DNA of 64,000 nucleotides, taken from Candidatus Thioglobus autotrophicus (GTDB lineage: Bacteria > Pseudomonadota > Gammaproteobacteria > PS1 > Pseudothioglobaceae). Shown piece after piece: positions 9,401 to 18,807 of this stretch. A program made the position numbers and the translations under genes. The notes under the pieces are model-generated. The model did no database searches. It was not told where the DNA came from and saw only the letters and a program-made list of their open reading frames with translations. Position 1 is the stretch's first letter, and every line of letters starts with the position of its first letter. Where the stretch lies: positions 186,001-250,000 of the forward strand of contig NZ_CP010552.1 of the NCBI RefSeq assembly GCF_001293165.1, written 5' to 3'.

Positions 9401-11203
9401 GTGCTTGATCAAATTCATTCACCTCAGGATATTAAAAAACTCGATTTAGATCAGTTGCAATCCTTGGCAGATGAAATTCGAGATTTTTTAATCCAAACCA
9501 TTCAAAAAACAGGTGGGCATTTAGCGCCAAATCTTGGCACTATTGAAATGACACTTGCCATGCACTACGTGTTTGATACACCTAAAGATAGCTTTGTTTT
9601 TGATGTGGGTCATCAAGCCTATACACACAAAATACTAACTGGTCGACTCAAGCAGATGCCTACTTTGCGCCAAAAAGATGGTCTTTCAGGTTTTACCAAG
9701 CGCAGTGAAAGTGAGCATGATAGCTTTGGTGCTGGACACTCTTCTACCTCAATTAGCGCAGCACTAGGGATTGCCATTGGCAATCGCCTGCACGACAATG
9801 ACAAGAAATCTATTGCTGTGATTGGCGATGGCGCTTTAACAGGTGGCATGTCATTTGAAGCACTTAATCACGCCGGCGACTCAAATGCTGATTTACTGAT
9901 TATTCTGAATGATAATGACATGAGCATCTCCAAAAATGTTGGTGCCATGAACAAGTATCTGACCAAGCTTATCTCTGGAAAAGTGTACTCAACCATGAAA
10001 ACCAAGTCGTTGGATTTTCTTGAAAAAGTGCCCATGATTCATGAATTTGCCAGACGCTCTGAAGAGCACTTAAAAGGCATGGTATTGCCGAGTACTTTGT
10101 TTGAAGAATTAGGCTTGGATTATTTTGGACCCATTGATGGCCATGACCTACCTACACTGGTTAAAACCTTACAGAATTTAAAGCGACAAGACAAGCCTCG
10201 TCTGCTGCATATTATTACCAAAAAAGGTTATGGTCTTGAGAGTGCTGAAAAAGATCCTTGTAAATTTCACGGCGTGGCGCCTGCACAATCTCAGGCCAAT
10301 ACGCTACCCAGCTATAGCGATGTTTTTGGCACCTGGATTAACAATACCGCTAAGCAAAATACAGATTTAATCGCCATCACCCCTGCTATGTGCACCGGCT
10401 CAGGTATGAGCGATTTTGAAAGAGACTTTCCTGAGCAGTATTTTGACGTTGGTATTGCCGAACAGCACGCCATTACTTTTGCAGGTGGATTAGCTGTGCA
10501 AGGGTTTAAGCCAATTGTAGCCATCTACTCTACTTTTTTACAGCGAGGCTATGATCAGCTTATTCACGATATTGCCTTGCAAGATTTAAATGTGGTATTT
10601 GCCATTGATAGAGCTGGCTTAGTGGGAGCAGATGGCGCCACCCATGCAGGTAGCTTTGATTTAAGCTTTTTACGCTGCATCCCAAACCTGGTAGTAATGT
10701 CACCAAGCAATTCAGCTCAAATGTATCAAATGTTAAATACTGCATTTGCAACGTCTGGTGCATTTTGTGTACGCTACCCAAGAGGGGTATCTGCTATTGA
10801 AAGCTACGTTAGTACTGAACAAATTCAGATTGGAAAGGCCGAGGTGGTTCGACAAGGTGTTAATATTGCTATTTTAGCCTTTGGCACTCTACTGGATTTT
10901 GCCTTAGAGGCAGCAGAATCAATCAATGCAACAGTAGTTGACATGCGTTTTGTTAAGCCTTTGGATGAAGCACTGCTGATTGAGCTGAGCAAAACCCATA
11001 CTCAATTTATCTCTATTGAAGATAATGCCATTAAAGGTGGCGCTGGCAGTGGTGTGAGTGAATTTTTTCATCAACAAGGTATTAACACTTCTCTTAAAAT
11101 TCTTGGCTTGCCTGATATCTTTACCGAACAAGGCTCGCAAGATCAGCTACATGCATTGTACGGCTTAGATGCCCAGGCTATTATTGCCGCTAGCCAAACA
11201 TGA
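9401..11203 (+). CDS. dxs: 1-deoxy-D-xylulose-5-phosphate synthase
   Basis: Thiamine-diphosphate enzyme that condenses pyruvate and glyceraldehyde 3-phosphate, entering the MEP isoprenoid pathway. About 600 residues. Motifs: GHLAPNLG and VGHQAYTHKILTGR near the start, the ThDP loop IGDGALTGGMSFEALN, then DGHD and the transketolase-like pyrimidine region FAIDRAGLVGADGATHAG, and the C-terminal transketolase domain. An in-frame TTG at 9380 would add seven residues, but it sits at the predicted transcription start; the GTG at 9401 has AAGG 10 bases upstream, so I prefer it. The stop overlaps the next start by four bases. Confidence 0.94.
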   Translation: MLDQIHSPQDIKKLDLDQLQSLADEIRDFLIQTIQKTGGHLAPNLGTIEMTLAMHYVFDTPKDSFVFDVGHQAYTHKILTGRLKQMPTLRQKDGLSGFTKRSESEHDSFGAGHSSTSISAALGIAIGNRLHDNDKKSIAVIGDGALTGGMSFEALNHAGDSNADLLIILNDNDMSISKNVGAMNKYLTKLISGKVYSTMKTKSLDFLEKVPMIHEFARRSEEHLKGMVLPSTLFEELGLDYFGPIDGHDLPTLVKTLQNLKRQDKPRLLHIITKKGYGLESAEKDPCKFHGVAPAQSQANTLPSYSDVFGTWINNTAKQNTDLIAITPAMCTGSGMSDFERDFPEQYFDVGIAEQHAITFAGGLAVQGFKPIVAIYSTFLQRGYDQLIHDIALQDLNVVFAIDRAGLVGADGATHAGSFDLSFLRCIPNLVVMSPSNSAQMYQMLNTAFATSGAFCVRYPRGVSAIESYVSTEQIQIGKAEVVRQGVNIAILAFGTLLDFALEAAESINATVVDMRFVKPLDEALLIELSKTHTQFISIEDNAIKGGAGSGVSEFFHQQGINTSLKILGLPDIFTEQGSQDQLHALYGLDAQAIIAASQT

Positions 11204-11694
11204 AAAAACTCTTAAAACGCTATAGCCCCAAGCCTCATGAGGTAAGAAACCATAAACATTTAGGCTGGCTTAGCAAACACTTGCATGATCCTAGTTTGTG
11301 GAATTTTAATCGAAAATCAATCTCTAAAGCCTTTGCAGTAGGTCTGTTTTTTGCCTTTATTCCTGTGCCTTTTCAAATGCTACTAGCTGCACCAGGTGCG
11401 GTTATTTTTAGTGCCAACTTACCCTTGTCTATTGCGCTAGTATGGATTACAAACCCACTCACCATGGCGCCTATTTACTATGGCTGTTACAAACTAGGTG
11501 CTTGGTTATTGGGTGTGCAAATCGAGTCTGATGTTGTTATGTCGCTTGAATATGTTTGGCAAGTATTTGATACAATTTGGCAACCTTTCTTATTAGGCTG
11601 TTTGACAGTTTCTGCTGTTAGTGCGCTACTTGGCTACTTTGGCGTGCAGTTTGTTTATCGGTATCGAGTATACAGACGCTCAAAAAAGCTATAA
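11200..11694 (+). CDS. DUF2062 domain membrane protein
   Basis: A 164-residue DUF2062 protein, a family of unknown function. It has a basic N-terminus, then [20 protein letters not shown] followed by hydrophobic segments (about residues 45-85 and 125-155), with the conserved [18 protein letters not shown] in between. Two or three membrane spans are likely. It starts in an ATGA overlap with the dxs stop, so it is translationally coupled to dxs. Its 3' end overlaps the end of the convergent ispG by six bases. Confidence 0.85.
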   Translation: MKKLLKRYSPKPHEVRNHKHLGWLSKHLHDPSLWNFNRKSISKAFAVGLFFAFIPVPFQMLLAAPGAVIFSANLPLSIALVWITNPLTMAPIYYGCYKLGAWLLGVQIESDVVMSLEYVWQVFDTIWQPFLLGCLTVSAVSALLGYFGVQFVYRYRVYRRSKKL

Positions 11695-12777
11695 ATTATC
11701 CAAATTAAGTTTGATTTGAGCTCTAATTTTTGCCTCTAAAACGTCGACCAAATTTTCATTACTGACTTTTTGATCCGTCTTACCTTCTACATACATCAAA
11801 TTTGGCTCTCCACCTGTCAGACCCACTGAAACGGCTTTTGCCTCACCTGGACCGTTAACCACGCAGCCAATAACAGCGGCATCAATAGGCTCACTAATAT
11901 CTTCTAGTCTAGATTCTAGCTCATTAACCACTTTTATAACGTCAAATTTTTGGCGAGAACAAGATGGGCAAGCTATTAAATTAACACCCTTTTGCCTCAA
12001 ACCCAATGATTTAAGAATATCAAAACCAACACGAACCTCATCAACTGGATCAGAAGCAAGCGACACTCGAATCGTATCGCCAATACCTTCAGCCAACAAC
12101 AAGCCTAAGCCAATGGATGATTTGACCGTTCCTGAGCGCAAAGAGCCTGCTTCCGTAATACCCAAATGTAGTGGATTATCAATCTCAGAGGCAAGCTGTT
12201 GATAGGCGAAAACCGTCATAAATATTTCACTGGCTTTGAGTGAGATTTTAAAATTATCAAAATTAAGCCGATCTAGAATATCAATATGCCTAAATGCCGA
12301 TTCAACCATTGCCTCAGGCGTTGGCTCGGTGTATTTTTTTTGTAAGTCTTTTTCTAAAGAGCCTGCATTGACACCAATCCTAATCGGAATTCCGTGATCT
12401 TTAGCGCTCGCGACCACCTCTCGAATTCTGTCTTCACGGCCAATATTGCCTGGGTTAATACGCAAGCAATCAGCCCCATACTCTGCCACCTTGAGCGCAA
12501 TCTTATAATCAAAATGAATATCAGTAATCAGTGGAATATTAGCCTGTTTTTTAATCTCTTTAAAAGCCTCTGCTGCTTCCATAGTTGGTACAGAAATACG
12601 CACCAAATCAGCGCCCGCTTCTTCAATGGCTTTAATCTGCTTGAGCGTTGCAGTCACATCTGTGGTTTGTGTATTAGTCATACTCTGCACAGAAATTGGC
12701 GCATCGCCACCAATGGCAACATTGCCCACAAATATTTGTCGAGATTTTCTTCGGGTAATGCTGTGTATAGGCTTCAT
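11689..12777 (-). CDS. ispG: (E)-4-hydroxy-3-methylbut-2-enyl-diphosphate synthase
   Basis: [4Fe-4S] reductase of the penultimate MEP-pathway step (MEcPP to HMBPP); 362 residues, close to the usual ~370. N-terminal TIM barrel shows [13 protein letters not shown] and [10 protein letters not shown]; the C-terminal domain holds the cluster ligands in [11 protein letters not shown] and [11 protein letters not shown]. It faces dxs, so two MEP genes converge here. It follows the 99-residue membrane protein by a four-base overlap and is part of the ndk/rlmN/ispG leftward run. Confidence 0.96.
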   Translation of the reverse strand: MKPIHSITRRKSRQIFVGNVAIGGDAPISVQSMTNTQTTDVTATLKQIKAIEEAGADLVRISVPTMEAAEAFKEIKKQANIPLITDIHFDYKIALKVAEYGADCLRINPGNIGREDRIREVVASAKDHGIPIRIGVNAGSLEKDLQKKYTEPTPEAMVESAFRHIDILDRLNFDNFKISLKASEIFMTVFAYQQLASEIDNPLHLGITEAGSLRSGTVKSSIGLGLLLAEGIGDTIRVSLASDPVDEVRVGFDILKSLGLRQKGVNLIACPSCSRQKFDVIKVVNELESRLEDISEPIDAAVIGCVVNGPGEAKAVSVGLTGGEPNLMYVEGKTDQKVSNENLVDVLEAKIRAQIKLNLDNL

Positions 12778-13073
12778 TGCTTTTTAAATGTTTGAATCAA
12801 TTCATCTAGGCCTTTGTCACTCTTAACCCGGCGATCAATCTCAGTTTGATAGGTTTTATTAGATTTAATTATAACGCTGTTCGTCTGCTCTTCTACTGGC
12901 TTTTTTCCTTTGCTAATAACAATCAAAGTATTGTTGCTAGCCTCTTTAACAGGCATTTCAAGATACTGATAGCCGTACAGCCCCATTAATACAATAGCCA
13001 GTATTAAAATCCAAATTTTAATCCTTGGCTTACGTTTTTTTTTACTCGGGTAGTAGTCAATTCCGTCTAGCAT
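12774..13073 (-). CDS. Small bitopic membrane protein, function unknown
   Basis: A 99-residue protein I do not recognise. It has a Lys/Arg-rich N-terminus ([10 protein letters not shown]), one hydrophobic span (about residues 22-38, [16 protein letters not shown]) and a polar C-terminal tail ending ELIQTFKKQ, so the tail is probably periplasmic. It overlaps rlmN by 17 bases and ispG by four. In many gammaproteobacteria pilW and rodZ occupy the space between rlmN and ispG; the basic-TM-tail plan is reminiscent of a RodZ remnant without its helix-turn-helix, but no sequence evidence establishes this. Confidence 0.75.
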   Translation of the reverse strand: MLDGIDYYPSKKKRKPRIKIWILILAIVLMGLYGYQYLEMPVKEASNNTLIVISKGKKPVEEQTNSVIIKSNKTYQTEIDRRVKSDKGLDELIQTFKKQ

Positions 13074-14130
13074 CTGAGCGTTTGGTTTTATCTTGTACTT
13101 TGCCAGCTAGCTGTCCGCAGGCTGCATCTACATCCTCGCCACGGGTACGCCTGGTCATGGTACGAATCCCCTTGGAAGATAAAATATCTTGAAAATTATC
13201 AATGGCTCTGACACTAGAAGTTTGATAATCAGATTGTGGAAATGGATTGAAAGGAATTAAATTCACCTTGGCAGAAACTCCTTTTAAAAGCTTGGCTAGC
13301 TGCTGAGCATGCTCTGATGAGTCATTCACACCTTTTAACATAACATACTCAAACAAAATATGACGCTCTTGCGTGCCGGCATTCAGATATACATCGCACG
13401 CTTTCATGAGTGCCTCAATAGGGTATTTTTTATTAATAGGTACAAGCTCATCACGCAACGCATCATTTGGTGCATGTAGAGATATAGCCAAACTGACAGG
13501 GACTCGCTCGCTCATACGCTCTAAAGCAGGCACAACACCCGAGCTAGAAATAGTCACTCGTCGGCGTGACAATCCAAATGATAAGTCGTCTAATAATAGA
13601 TCACAGGTGCTATACACAGCTTCTTCATTTAACATTGGCTCGCCCATGCCCATAAAGACAACATTAGAAATGCGCTTGCCAACTGGATTTAGATGTAAGT
13701 TGGCAATTAATACCTGGGCAATCATTTCTGCTGTAGATAGATTTCGATTAAAACCTTGATAGCCTGTTGAACAGAAAGTACAGGCAAGTGCGCACCCCAC
13801 TTGGGATGAAATACACAGCGTACCCCGCTCTTTTTCTGGAATATAAACCATCTCTATATGGTTTTCACCACCAGTTTTAATCACCCATTTAATAACACCA
13901 TCTAGCGCATGATTCTTGCTAACAACCTCTGGAAATTCAATACAAGCTATTTCATTAAGCTTTTCTCTTAATTTTTTACTCAGATTAAGCATTTGATCAA
14001 AATCAAATACATGATCTTTGTAAATCCACTTCATGAGTTGCTTGGTACGAAAAGACTTCTCACCCAACTCATTAAAAAATTGGTCAAGCGCTTTCTGATT
14101 AAGATTTAAAAGATTTATTTTGTTTTGCAT
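13057..14130 (-). CDS. rlmN: Dual-specificity 23S rRNA A2503 / tRNA A37 C2-methyltransferase
   Basis: Radical-SAM methylase of about 357 residues. The radical-SAM triad is CALACTFCSTG (CxxxCxxC), followed by the SAM-binding GMGEPMLN; the conserved C-terminal Cys is in EDVDAACGQL. N-terminal FRTKQLMKWIY is family-typical. A TTG one codon upstream (14133) is possible but the ATG at 14130 is the natural start. No Shine-Dalgarno is visible; the ndk terminator lies directly upstream, which suggests a largely leaderless or read-through message. Confidence 0.95.
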   Translation of the reverse strand: MQNKINLLNLNQKALDQFFNELGEKSFRTKQLMKWIYKDHVFDFDQMLNLSKKLREKLNEIACIEFPEVVSKNHALDGVIKWVIKTGGENHIEMVYIPEKERGTLCISSQVGCALACTFCSTGYQGFNRNLSTAEMIAQVLIANLHLNPVGKRISNVVFMGMGEPMLNEEAVYSTCDLLLDDLSFGLSRRRVTISSSGVVPALERMSERVPVSLAISLHAPNDALRDELVPINKKYPIEALMKACDVYLNAGTQERHILFEYVMLKGVNDSSEHAQQLAKLLKGVSAKVNLIPFNPFPQSDYQTSSVRAIDNFQDILSSKGIRTMTRRTRGEDVDAACGQLAGKVQDKTKRSDARRN

Positions 14131-14134
14131 CAAT

Positions 14135-14164
14135 AAAAAATAGCACAGACAAACTGTGCTATTT
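14135..14164 (-). terminator. Rho-independent terminator after ndk
   Basis: An 11-bp perfect stem AAATAGCACAG / CTGTGCTATTT (14138-14148 and 14154-14164) with a five-base loop. On the minus strand it is followed by TTTTTT, immediately upstream of the rlmN start. Confidence 0.9.
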
Positions 14165-14186
14165 AGACCTTATAAGTTAATAAAAA

Positions 14187-14612
14187 TTAACGCGTTCTTG
14201 GGCAAACACCCTCAGCGCCAAAGAAATACTCAATTTCAATAGCAGCATTTTCTAATGAGTCAGAACCATGCACGGCATTTTCATCTAAAGACTGTGCAAA
14301 ATCAGCACGAATAGTGCCTGCTGCTGCCTCTTTAGGATTGGTTGCACCCATAATTTCACGGTGCTTAGCAACTGCGTTATCAGCCTCTAGCACCTGAACC
14401 ATAACTGGGCCAGAAGTCATAAACTCAACCAACTCACCATAAAAAGGACGCTCCTTGTGCACGGCGTAAAAACCACCTGCTAACTCCTCGTCCAAATGCA
14501 GCATTTTAGCAGCGACAATTTTAAAGCCGGCTTTTTCAAATCGAGTATAAATTTGGCCAATAACATTTTTAGCCACAGCGTCTGGCTTAATGATTGATAA
14601 AGTGCGTTCCAT
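14187..14612 (-). CDS. ndk: Nucleoside diphosphate kinase
   Basis: A 141-residue NDP kinase that equilibrates nucleoside di- and triphosphates through a phosphohistidine. [16 protein letters not shown] is the canonical start and the active-site His is in [13 protein letters not shown]. Start chosen at the ATG at 14612 because a GGGGAG Shine-Dalgarno lies just upstream; the longer in-frame extension to 14645 is noncoding. Flanked by terminators on both sides, so probably monocistronic. Confidence 0.97.
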   Translation of the reverse strand: MERTLSIIKPDAVAKNVIGQIYTRFEKAGFKIVAAKMLHLDEELAGGFYAVHKERPFYGELVEFMTSGPVMVQVLEADNAVAKHREIMGATNPKEAAAGTIRADFAQSLDENAVHGSDSLENAAIEIEYFFGAEGVCPRTR

Positions 14613-14666
14613 AGGTATCTCCCCTGAGTGATCGTTAAGACTCACATTTTACCAAACTTTAGACGT

Positions 14667-14691
14667 AAAAAAAGCACCCGAAAGTGCTTTT
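14667..14691 (-). terminator. Rho-independent terminator after hup
   Basis: Stem AAAAGCAC / GTGCTTTT (14670-14677 and 14684-14691) with a six-base loop; on the minus strand the stem runs into a seven-T tract. Confidence 0.88.
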
Positions 14692-14711
14692 GTCACGATA
14701 AGAATTAACGC

Positions 14712-14987
14712 TTAGCCGTTAACTGCATCTTTAAGAGATTTACCCGCTTTAAAGGCTGCCACTTTAGAAGCTTTAATTTGAATCGTTGCACCTGTTTGTG
14801 GGTTGCGACCAGTACGTGCTGCACGATCTCTAACAACAAACGAGCCGAAACCTGTTAGTTGCACACCATCACCACTCGCCATAGCACCTGTGATTGCATC
14901 TGTCGTTGCGTTTAGTGCACGACCTGCATCTGCTTTTGAAATATTTGCTGCTGATGCGATTGCATCGATTAATTCTGACTTGTTCAT
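14712..14987 (-). CDS. hupB: HU-family histone-like DNA-binding protein
   Basis: A 91-residue HU protein: [11 protein letters not shown] start, [21 protein letters not shown] beta-arm with the conserved RxGRNPQTG, and [10 protein letters not shown] end. Binds and bends DNA as a dimer in nucleoid organisation. A purine-rich GGGGAAGAGG Shine-Dalgarno directly precedes the ATG, fitting high expression. The ~180-bp upstream gap to smpB is A/T-rich and probably contains its promoter. Confidence 0.95.
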   Translation of the reverse strand: MNKSELIDAIASAANISKADAGRALNATTDAITGAMASGDGVQLTGFGSFVVRDRAARTGRNPQTGATIQIKASKVAAFKAGKSLKDAVNG

Positions 14988-15169
14988 CCTCTTCCCCTCG
15001 ATTTATAAAAAAAATGTAAAAAAAATATTGGATTGGTGAAATACATTACCTGGTTTAAATAAAACCAATCTTAGTTCAATAAAGTTTTACTAATTATATG
15101 CAAAAAATTACTGATAAATCAATCATTTGCAAAAAAATAATCTTCTATTAAAGATTCACTATGAAATAT

Positions 15170-15652
15170 TTATTTATTTATTTCTTTTAGCGTTCTTTGT
15201 TTGTCCCTTTGCCAGTCTCTAGATTTAACATCTTGGCGCTTGTCATGGGATTTTTTACCTTTGGCAACACCGATTTCAAGCTTAACACGCCCCTTCTTCC
15301 AATACATCTTTAAAGGTACAACGGTTGCGCCTTTTTGCTCAATTTTTTCTTTTAAGCGATTAATTTCTAAGCGGTTTAATAGGAGTTTTCTTGTTCTGGT
15401 TGCATCAGCAGTCACATGGGTTGAGGCACTTTGTAGTGCAGAAATATGGGCACCGAATAAAAACATCTCGCCGTTTTTCAAGATGACATAGCTTTCTTTA
15501 ATCTGCACCTTGTTCTCTCGCAGACTTTTTACCTCCCAACCTTCCAAAGAAAGTCCAGCTTCCAAGGTTTGTTCGATAAAATAGTCATGACGTGCTTTTT
15601 TATTAAGCACAATCGTGTTTGAACTTACCTTAGGTTTTTTGGATTTTGCCAT
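15170..15652 (-). CDS. smpB: SsrA-binding protein
   Basis: tmRNA-binding protein required for trans-translation ribosome rescue; 160 residues. Motifs: [17 protein letters not shown] near the N-terminus, [19 protein letters not shown], and the basic C-terminal tail [20 protein letters not shown]. The ATG at 15652 overlaps the ratA start on the opposite strand by two bases, the classic smpB-ratA divergent arrangement. Confidence 0.97.
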   Translation of the reverse strand: MAKSKKPKVSSNTIVLNKKARHDYFIEQTLEAGLSLEGWEVKSLRENKVQIKESYVILKNGEMFLFGAHISALQSASTHVTADATRTRKLLLNRLEINRLKEKIEQKGATVVPLKMYWKKGRVKLEIGVAKGKKSHDKRQDVKSRDWQRDKQRTLKEINK

Positions 15653-16079
15653 GCATCAACTCTCTAAAAGTGCTCTTGTACCTTATTCAGCTGAGCAAAT
15701 GTATCAACTAGTTAACCAAGTTGATGATTATCCAAAATTTCTCAATTGGTGCTCAGATGCCTCTATTTTAAAGCAAACGAGTGCTCAAATTACAGCCTCG
15801 GTTAAGATAAATAAATCCGGATTTAATCAAAGCTTTACTACTATTAATACACTCACCCCTAATCAACGCATTGATATGCAATTAAAAGAAGGCATGTTCA
15901 AACAATTAAAGGGTGCTTGGGTGTTTACTCAGCTGAATGATAGCGCTTGTAAAATAGAGTTGACACTGGCCTTTAGCTTTTCATCAAAAATAGTGGATTT
16001 GGCTATTTCCCCTATTTTTACTAGCATTGCCAACTCACAATTAGAGGCTTTTGTTGCCAGAGCGAAGGTTGTGTACTGA
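15651..16079 (+). CDS. ratA: RatA/Coq10-type START-domain protein
   Basis: A 142-residue SRPBCC/START protein (polyketide cyclase family). [21 protein letters not shown] and [14 protein letters not shown] are typical of RatA/Coq10. Described roles are inhibition of 70S assembly (RatA in E. coli) and ubiquinone binding/respiration (Coq10 homologues); which applies here is unresolved. The start at 15651 fits the family; the upstream extension to 15615 lies in smpB. One-base overlap with the next gene. Confidence 0.88.
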   Translation: MHQLSKSALVPYSAEQMYQLVNQVDDYPKFLNWCSDASILKQTSAQITASVKINKSGFNQSFTTINTLTPNQRIDMQLKEGMFKQLKGAWVFTQLNDSACKIELTLAFSFSSKIVDLAISPIFTSIANSQLEAFVARAKVVY

Positions 16080-16603
16080 TGCTATATGCCTTTAATAAGC
16101 CTTATGGCGTGCTGTGTCAATTTAGCGGGGAAGGTGAGACATTGGCCAATTACATTAACACTAAAAATATCTATCCGGCTGGTCGCCTAGACAAAGACTC
16201 AGAGGGTTTATTATTGCTAACCGATGACGGCCAATTGCAACACCAAATCTCACACCCAAAATTTGACAAAGAAAAAACCTATGTGGTTCAAGTGGATGGA
16301 GAGATTAACACCCATGCACTTGAACAATTACGCGCTGGTATCACACTAAAAGATGGACTCACCAAGCCGGCCAAAGCACGTCTTATTAATGAGCCTGACT
16401 GGCTCTGGGATAGAGCTCCAGCCGTTAGATTTAGAAAAAATCTCCCCACTTCTTGGATTGAGCTCATAATCACCGAAGGAAAAAATCGACAAGTAAGGCG
16501 TATGACAGCGCAGGTTGGCTTTCCAACCCTACGGCTGATTCGCACCCAAATTGGACATTGGACATTGGACAATATTAAACTAGGACACTATGAACGTCTT
16601 TGA
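16079..16603 (+). CDS. rluE: RluE-like 23S rRNA pseudouridine synthase
   Basis: A 174-residue RsuA-family pseudouridine synthase without an S4 domain, as in RluE (23S U2457 in E. coli). It starts at the FNKPYGVL motif, has catalytic Asp in AGRLDKDSEGLLLLTDDG, and ends with EGKNRQVRRMTAQVGFPTLRL. TGATG overlap with ratA and 14-base overlap with the following DUF455 gene indicate an operon. Confidence 0.9.
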   Translation: MLYAFNKPYGVLCQFSGEGETLANYINTKNIYPAGRLDKDSEGLLLLTDDGQLQHQISHPKFDKEKTYVVQVDGEINTHALEQLRAGITLKDGLTKPAKARLINEPDWLWDRAPAVRFRKNLPTSWIELIITEGKNRQVRRMTAQVGFPTLRLIRTQIGHWTLDNIKLGHYERL

Positions 16604-17378
16604 GCTAAGCTATAACGCCCTTATGTGCGACAACATTGCTGAAAAAATTACACGAGTTGATCAGCTTCATACGTTAAAAAATACCCAAATACTTAATTAC
16701 CAATCAAGCTTTCAAATTAATGCGGTTGAGTTTCCTGGCAGACCTTTGAAGCCAACACTGGCTAGATTTCATACCATGCCAAAAAGAGGGAAATCTGATC
16801 TTGGTTTTATTGAAACCATTCATGCAATTTGCCATATTGAATTTAATGCCATTAACTTGGCATTGGACGCTACTTATCGTTTTAGAGATATGCCAGATCA
16901 ATTTTATCAAGATTGGATCCAGGTCGCTTTTGAAGAGTCTCAACATTTTCAGTTACTGAATAATTACCTGGTTGAATTAGGCTATCAGTATGGGGATTTT
17001 GATGCGCACAATGGTTTGTGGAAAATGACTTTTGAAACTGACTACGATGTATTAGCAAGAATGGCTCTCGTACCTAGAGTGTTGGAGGCCAGAGGCTTAG
17101 ACGCCACCCCAAAAATTCAAAAACGTTTTAAAAACTCTAACTTTAAACCTATGGTTGAGTTACTAGATATTATCTTCCAAGATGAAATTGGTCATGTAAA
17201 AATTGGCAATTTTTGGTTTCACTATTTATGCAAAAATCGCAAATTAGATCCTATTGAAACATTTGAATCACTCATTCAAAAACATATTGGGGAGTCTTTG
17301 CGTGGTCCTTTTAATATTGACGCACGTAAATCAGCTAATTTTACCGACCAAGAGCTGGCCTACTTACAGGCCAACTAA
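16590..17378 (+). CDS. DUF455 ferritin-like protein
   Basis: A 262-residue DUF455 protein with a ferritin-like four-helix fold. Probable di-metal ligands are seen as paired acidic/His motifs: ETIHAICHIEFNAIN (near residues 74-88), FEESQHF, VLEARGLD and FQDEIGHVKIG. The family is related to the MiaE-type tRNA hydroxylases but its reaction is not established. Overlap with rluE suggests co-transcription in the ratA operon. Confidence 0.85.
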   Translation: MNVFELSYNALMCDNIAEKITRVDQLHTLKNTQILNYQSSFQINAVEFPGRPLKPTLARFHTMPKRGKSDLGFIETIHAICHIEFNAINLALDATYRFRDMPDQFYQDWIQVAFEESQHFQLLNNYLVELGYQYGDFDAHNGLWKMTFETDYDVLARMALVPRVLEARGLDATPKIQKRFKNSNFKPMVELLDIIFQDEIGHVKIGNFWFHYLCKNRKLDPIETFESLIQKHIGESLRGPFNIDARKSANFTDQELAYLQAN

Positions 17379-17384
17379 ACTAGG

Positions 17385-18272
17385 CTAATTTAACTGCGTT
17401 AACCACTTATCAATCGTATCAATTAGCTCTACTGCTGTTTCTTTTTCTTGATAGTAATGGTCTGCTTTTTTAATCACTTTTTGTGCACTTTGTTTATTAT
17501 TAGCAATATCCATTAACCACTTTCGATCTTCCGCTGAACGTCGAACACCTGGGAAATCCTTCTCACCATAAACATCAAGCACTGGCTTCAGCATAGAATC
17601 AAGTGGCATACGCTTAATGACTTTTTGTTTATAGTCAGTCGCACCCATACCCACACCAACATAGGCGTTAATTTTATCGTCGCCATATTTGTCAAAATAA
17701 CTCATCGACATATGCGCACCACAACCATGTGCGATTAAGATAATATTATCCACACCACGTTGTTTGTAAAAATCAATAGCCGCTTCTATGCGCTCATGCG
17801 CATAGGGGAAAATAGGCACATAATCATAATAAGTTGCTTGCTTATCAAGCACTGGCATTTGCACTGACAAACTATGCCAGCCTTTTCCTGCCAATCCCAC
17901 TCTAAGTGGTTTTACGACACTATCCCAATTGGCGTGATAACCTCGAGAATGAAGAACAATCACGCCGCCCTTGGCATTTTCTGTTTCAGCTTCCATGTAG
18001 ATACTAAAGACTTCTTTATCATCAGAAAGGGGTAAATACTCCACATCACCATCCATAACTGCCTCTTCAATTTCGCCAACCATTCGATTTTCACGCTCAA
18101 AGTCAGGCTTTGCACTGGTGAATTGATTGTAGAGTTTTTGTAGAGAAGCTGGGTCAAAGCCAGATAATTTAGGCAATTCTGGAAATTTAGGAAAACTCTC
18201 CAAACCTGGAAGAAAGGCAAAAGCGTTGATAGAAAAACTTAACACTGTTATTGTAATAATTTTATTCCACAT
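17385..18272 (-). CDS. DUF3530 secreted alpha/beta-hydrolase-like protein
   Basis: About 295 residues with a clear signal peptide from MWNKIITITVLSFSINAFA, so the start is set at the ATG at 18272, in an 11-base overlap with the upstream Sel1 gene; the longer frame to 18365 would bury the signal. It has an alpha/beta-hydrolase layout: GGVIVLHSRGYHANWDSV, then LIAHGCGAHMSMSYF at the nucleophile-elbow position. There GxSxG is replaced by HGCGAH, as in DUF3530, so classical serine hydrolase activity is doubtful. Probably periplasmic; last gene of the rhodanese block. Confidence 0.75.
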   Translation of the reverse strand: MWNKIITITVLSFSINAFAFLPGLESFPKFPELPKLSGFDPASLQKLYNQFTSAKPDFERENRMVGEIEEAVMDGDVEYLPLSDDKEVFSIYMEAETENAKGGVIVLHSRGYHANWDSVVKPLRVGLAGKGWHSLSVQMPVLDKQATYYDYVPIFPYAHERIEAAIDFYKQRGVDNIILIAHGCGAHMSMSYFDKYGDDKINAYVGVGMGATDYKQKVIKRMPLDSMLKPVLDVYGEKDFPGVRRSAEDRKWLMDIANNKQSAQKVIKKADHYYQEKETAVELIDTIDKWLTQLN

Positions 18273-18801
18273 ATTTTTCTTTGAGTAAATCCAATGCAGT
18301 TTGTGCATCCGGATGATTATTTTTAGCAGAGCGATTAAACCAATAATAAGCTTGCTTAATATCACTTTGTTCGAGCATTAACGAGGCCAAATTGTATTGT
18401 GCATATTCATCTTCTTGCTCGGCAGCGCTCAGCCACCAATCCTGTGCAAGCTGAATATTCTTGTCAACACCCTTGCCTTCGTAATAAAGCATGGCTAGCT
18501 CACTTTGAGCATAAGCCAAACCTTGCTTGGCTGATTTCTCAAACCAATCAAAGGCTTTATTATCGTCTTGTTCTGCACCAAGGCCATGTAGGTAACTTAG
18601 TCCAATATTATTTTGCGCAGCACTATGTCCGCCATCAGCGGCACGCATCATCCATTCAAAAGCATCATCATTACGATCCATTTGCGAATAATCGTAGCCA
18701 ATTTGATACCAACGATCAAATCTTGTTTCAGCTTGCGCGAAAGAAGTTGTTAAAACATAAAAAAGGGACGCTATTAACATCCCTTTTCTTAGAACTGTCA
18801 T
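18262..18801 (-). CDS. Secreted Sel1-repeat protein
   Basis: About 179 residues with an N-terminal signal (MTVLRKGMLIASLFYVLTTSFAQA, cleavage after AQA) and three to four Sel1-like repeats: NNIGLSYLHGLGAEQDDNKA, SELAMLYYEGKGVDKNIQLA, and YNLASLMLEQSDIKQA. Sel1 repeats are protein-binding helical solenoids. The ATG at 18801 is seven bases after the upstream rhodanese stop; an in-frame TTG at 18807 is less likely. Overlaps the DUF3530 gene, so co-transcribed. Partner unknown. Confidence 0.82.
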   Translation of the reverse strand: MTVLRKGMLIASLFYVLTTSFAQAETRFDRWYQIGYDYSQMDRNDDAFEWMMRAADGGHSAAQNNIGLSYLHGLGAEQDDNKAFDWFEKSAKQGLAYAQSELAMLYYEGKGVDKNIQLAQDWWLSAAEQEDEYAQYNLASLMLEQSDIKQAYYWFNRSAKNNHPDAQTALDLLKEKYVE

Positions 18802-18807
18802 TAACAA

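Noticed and set aside
11689-11694. Overlap of DUF2062 and ispG ends as a sign of pseudogene
   Set aside because: Both proteins are complete; a few bases of convergent overlap is common in this compact genome.
14187-14645. Extended Ndk N-terminus starting at 14645
   Set aside because: The added residues precede a strong Shine-Dalgarno and the canonical [12 protein letters not shown] start.
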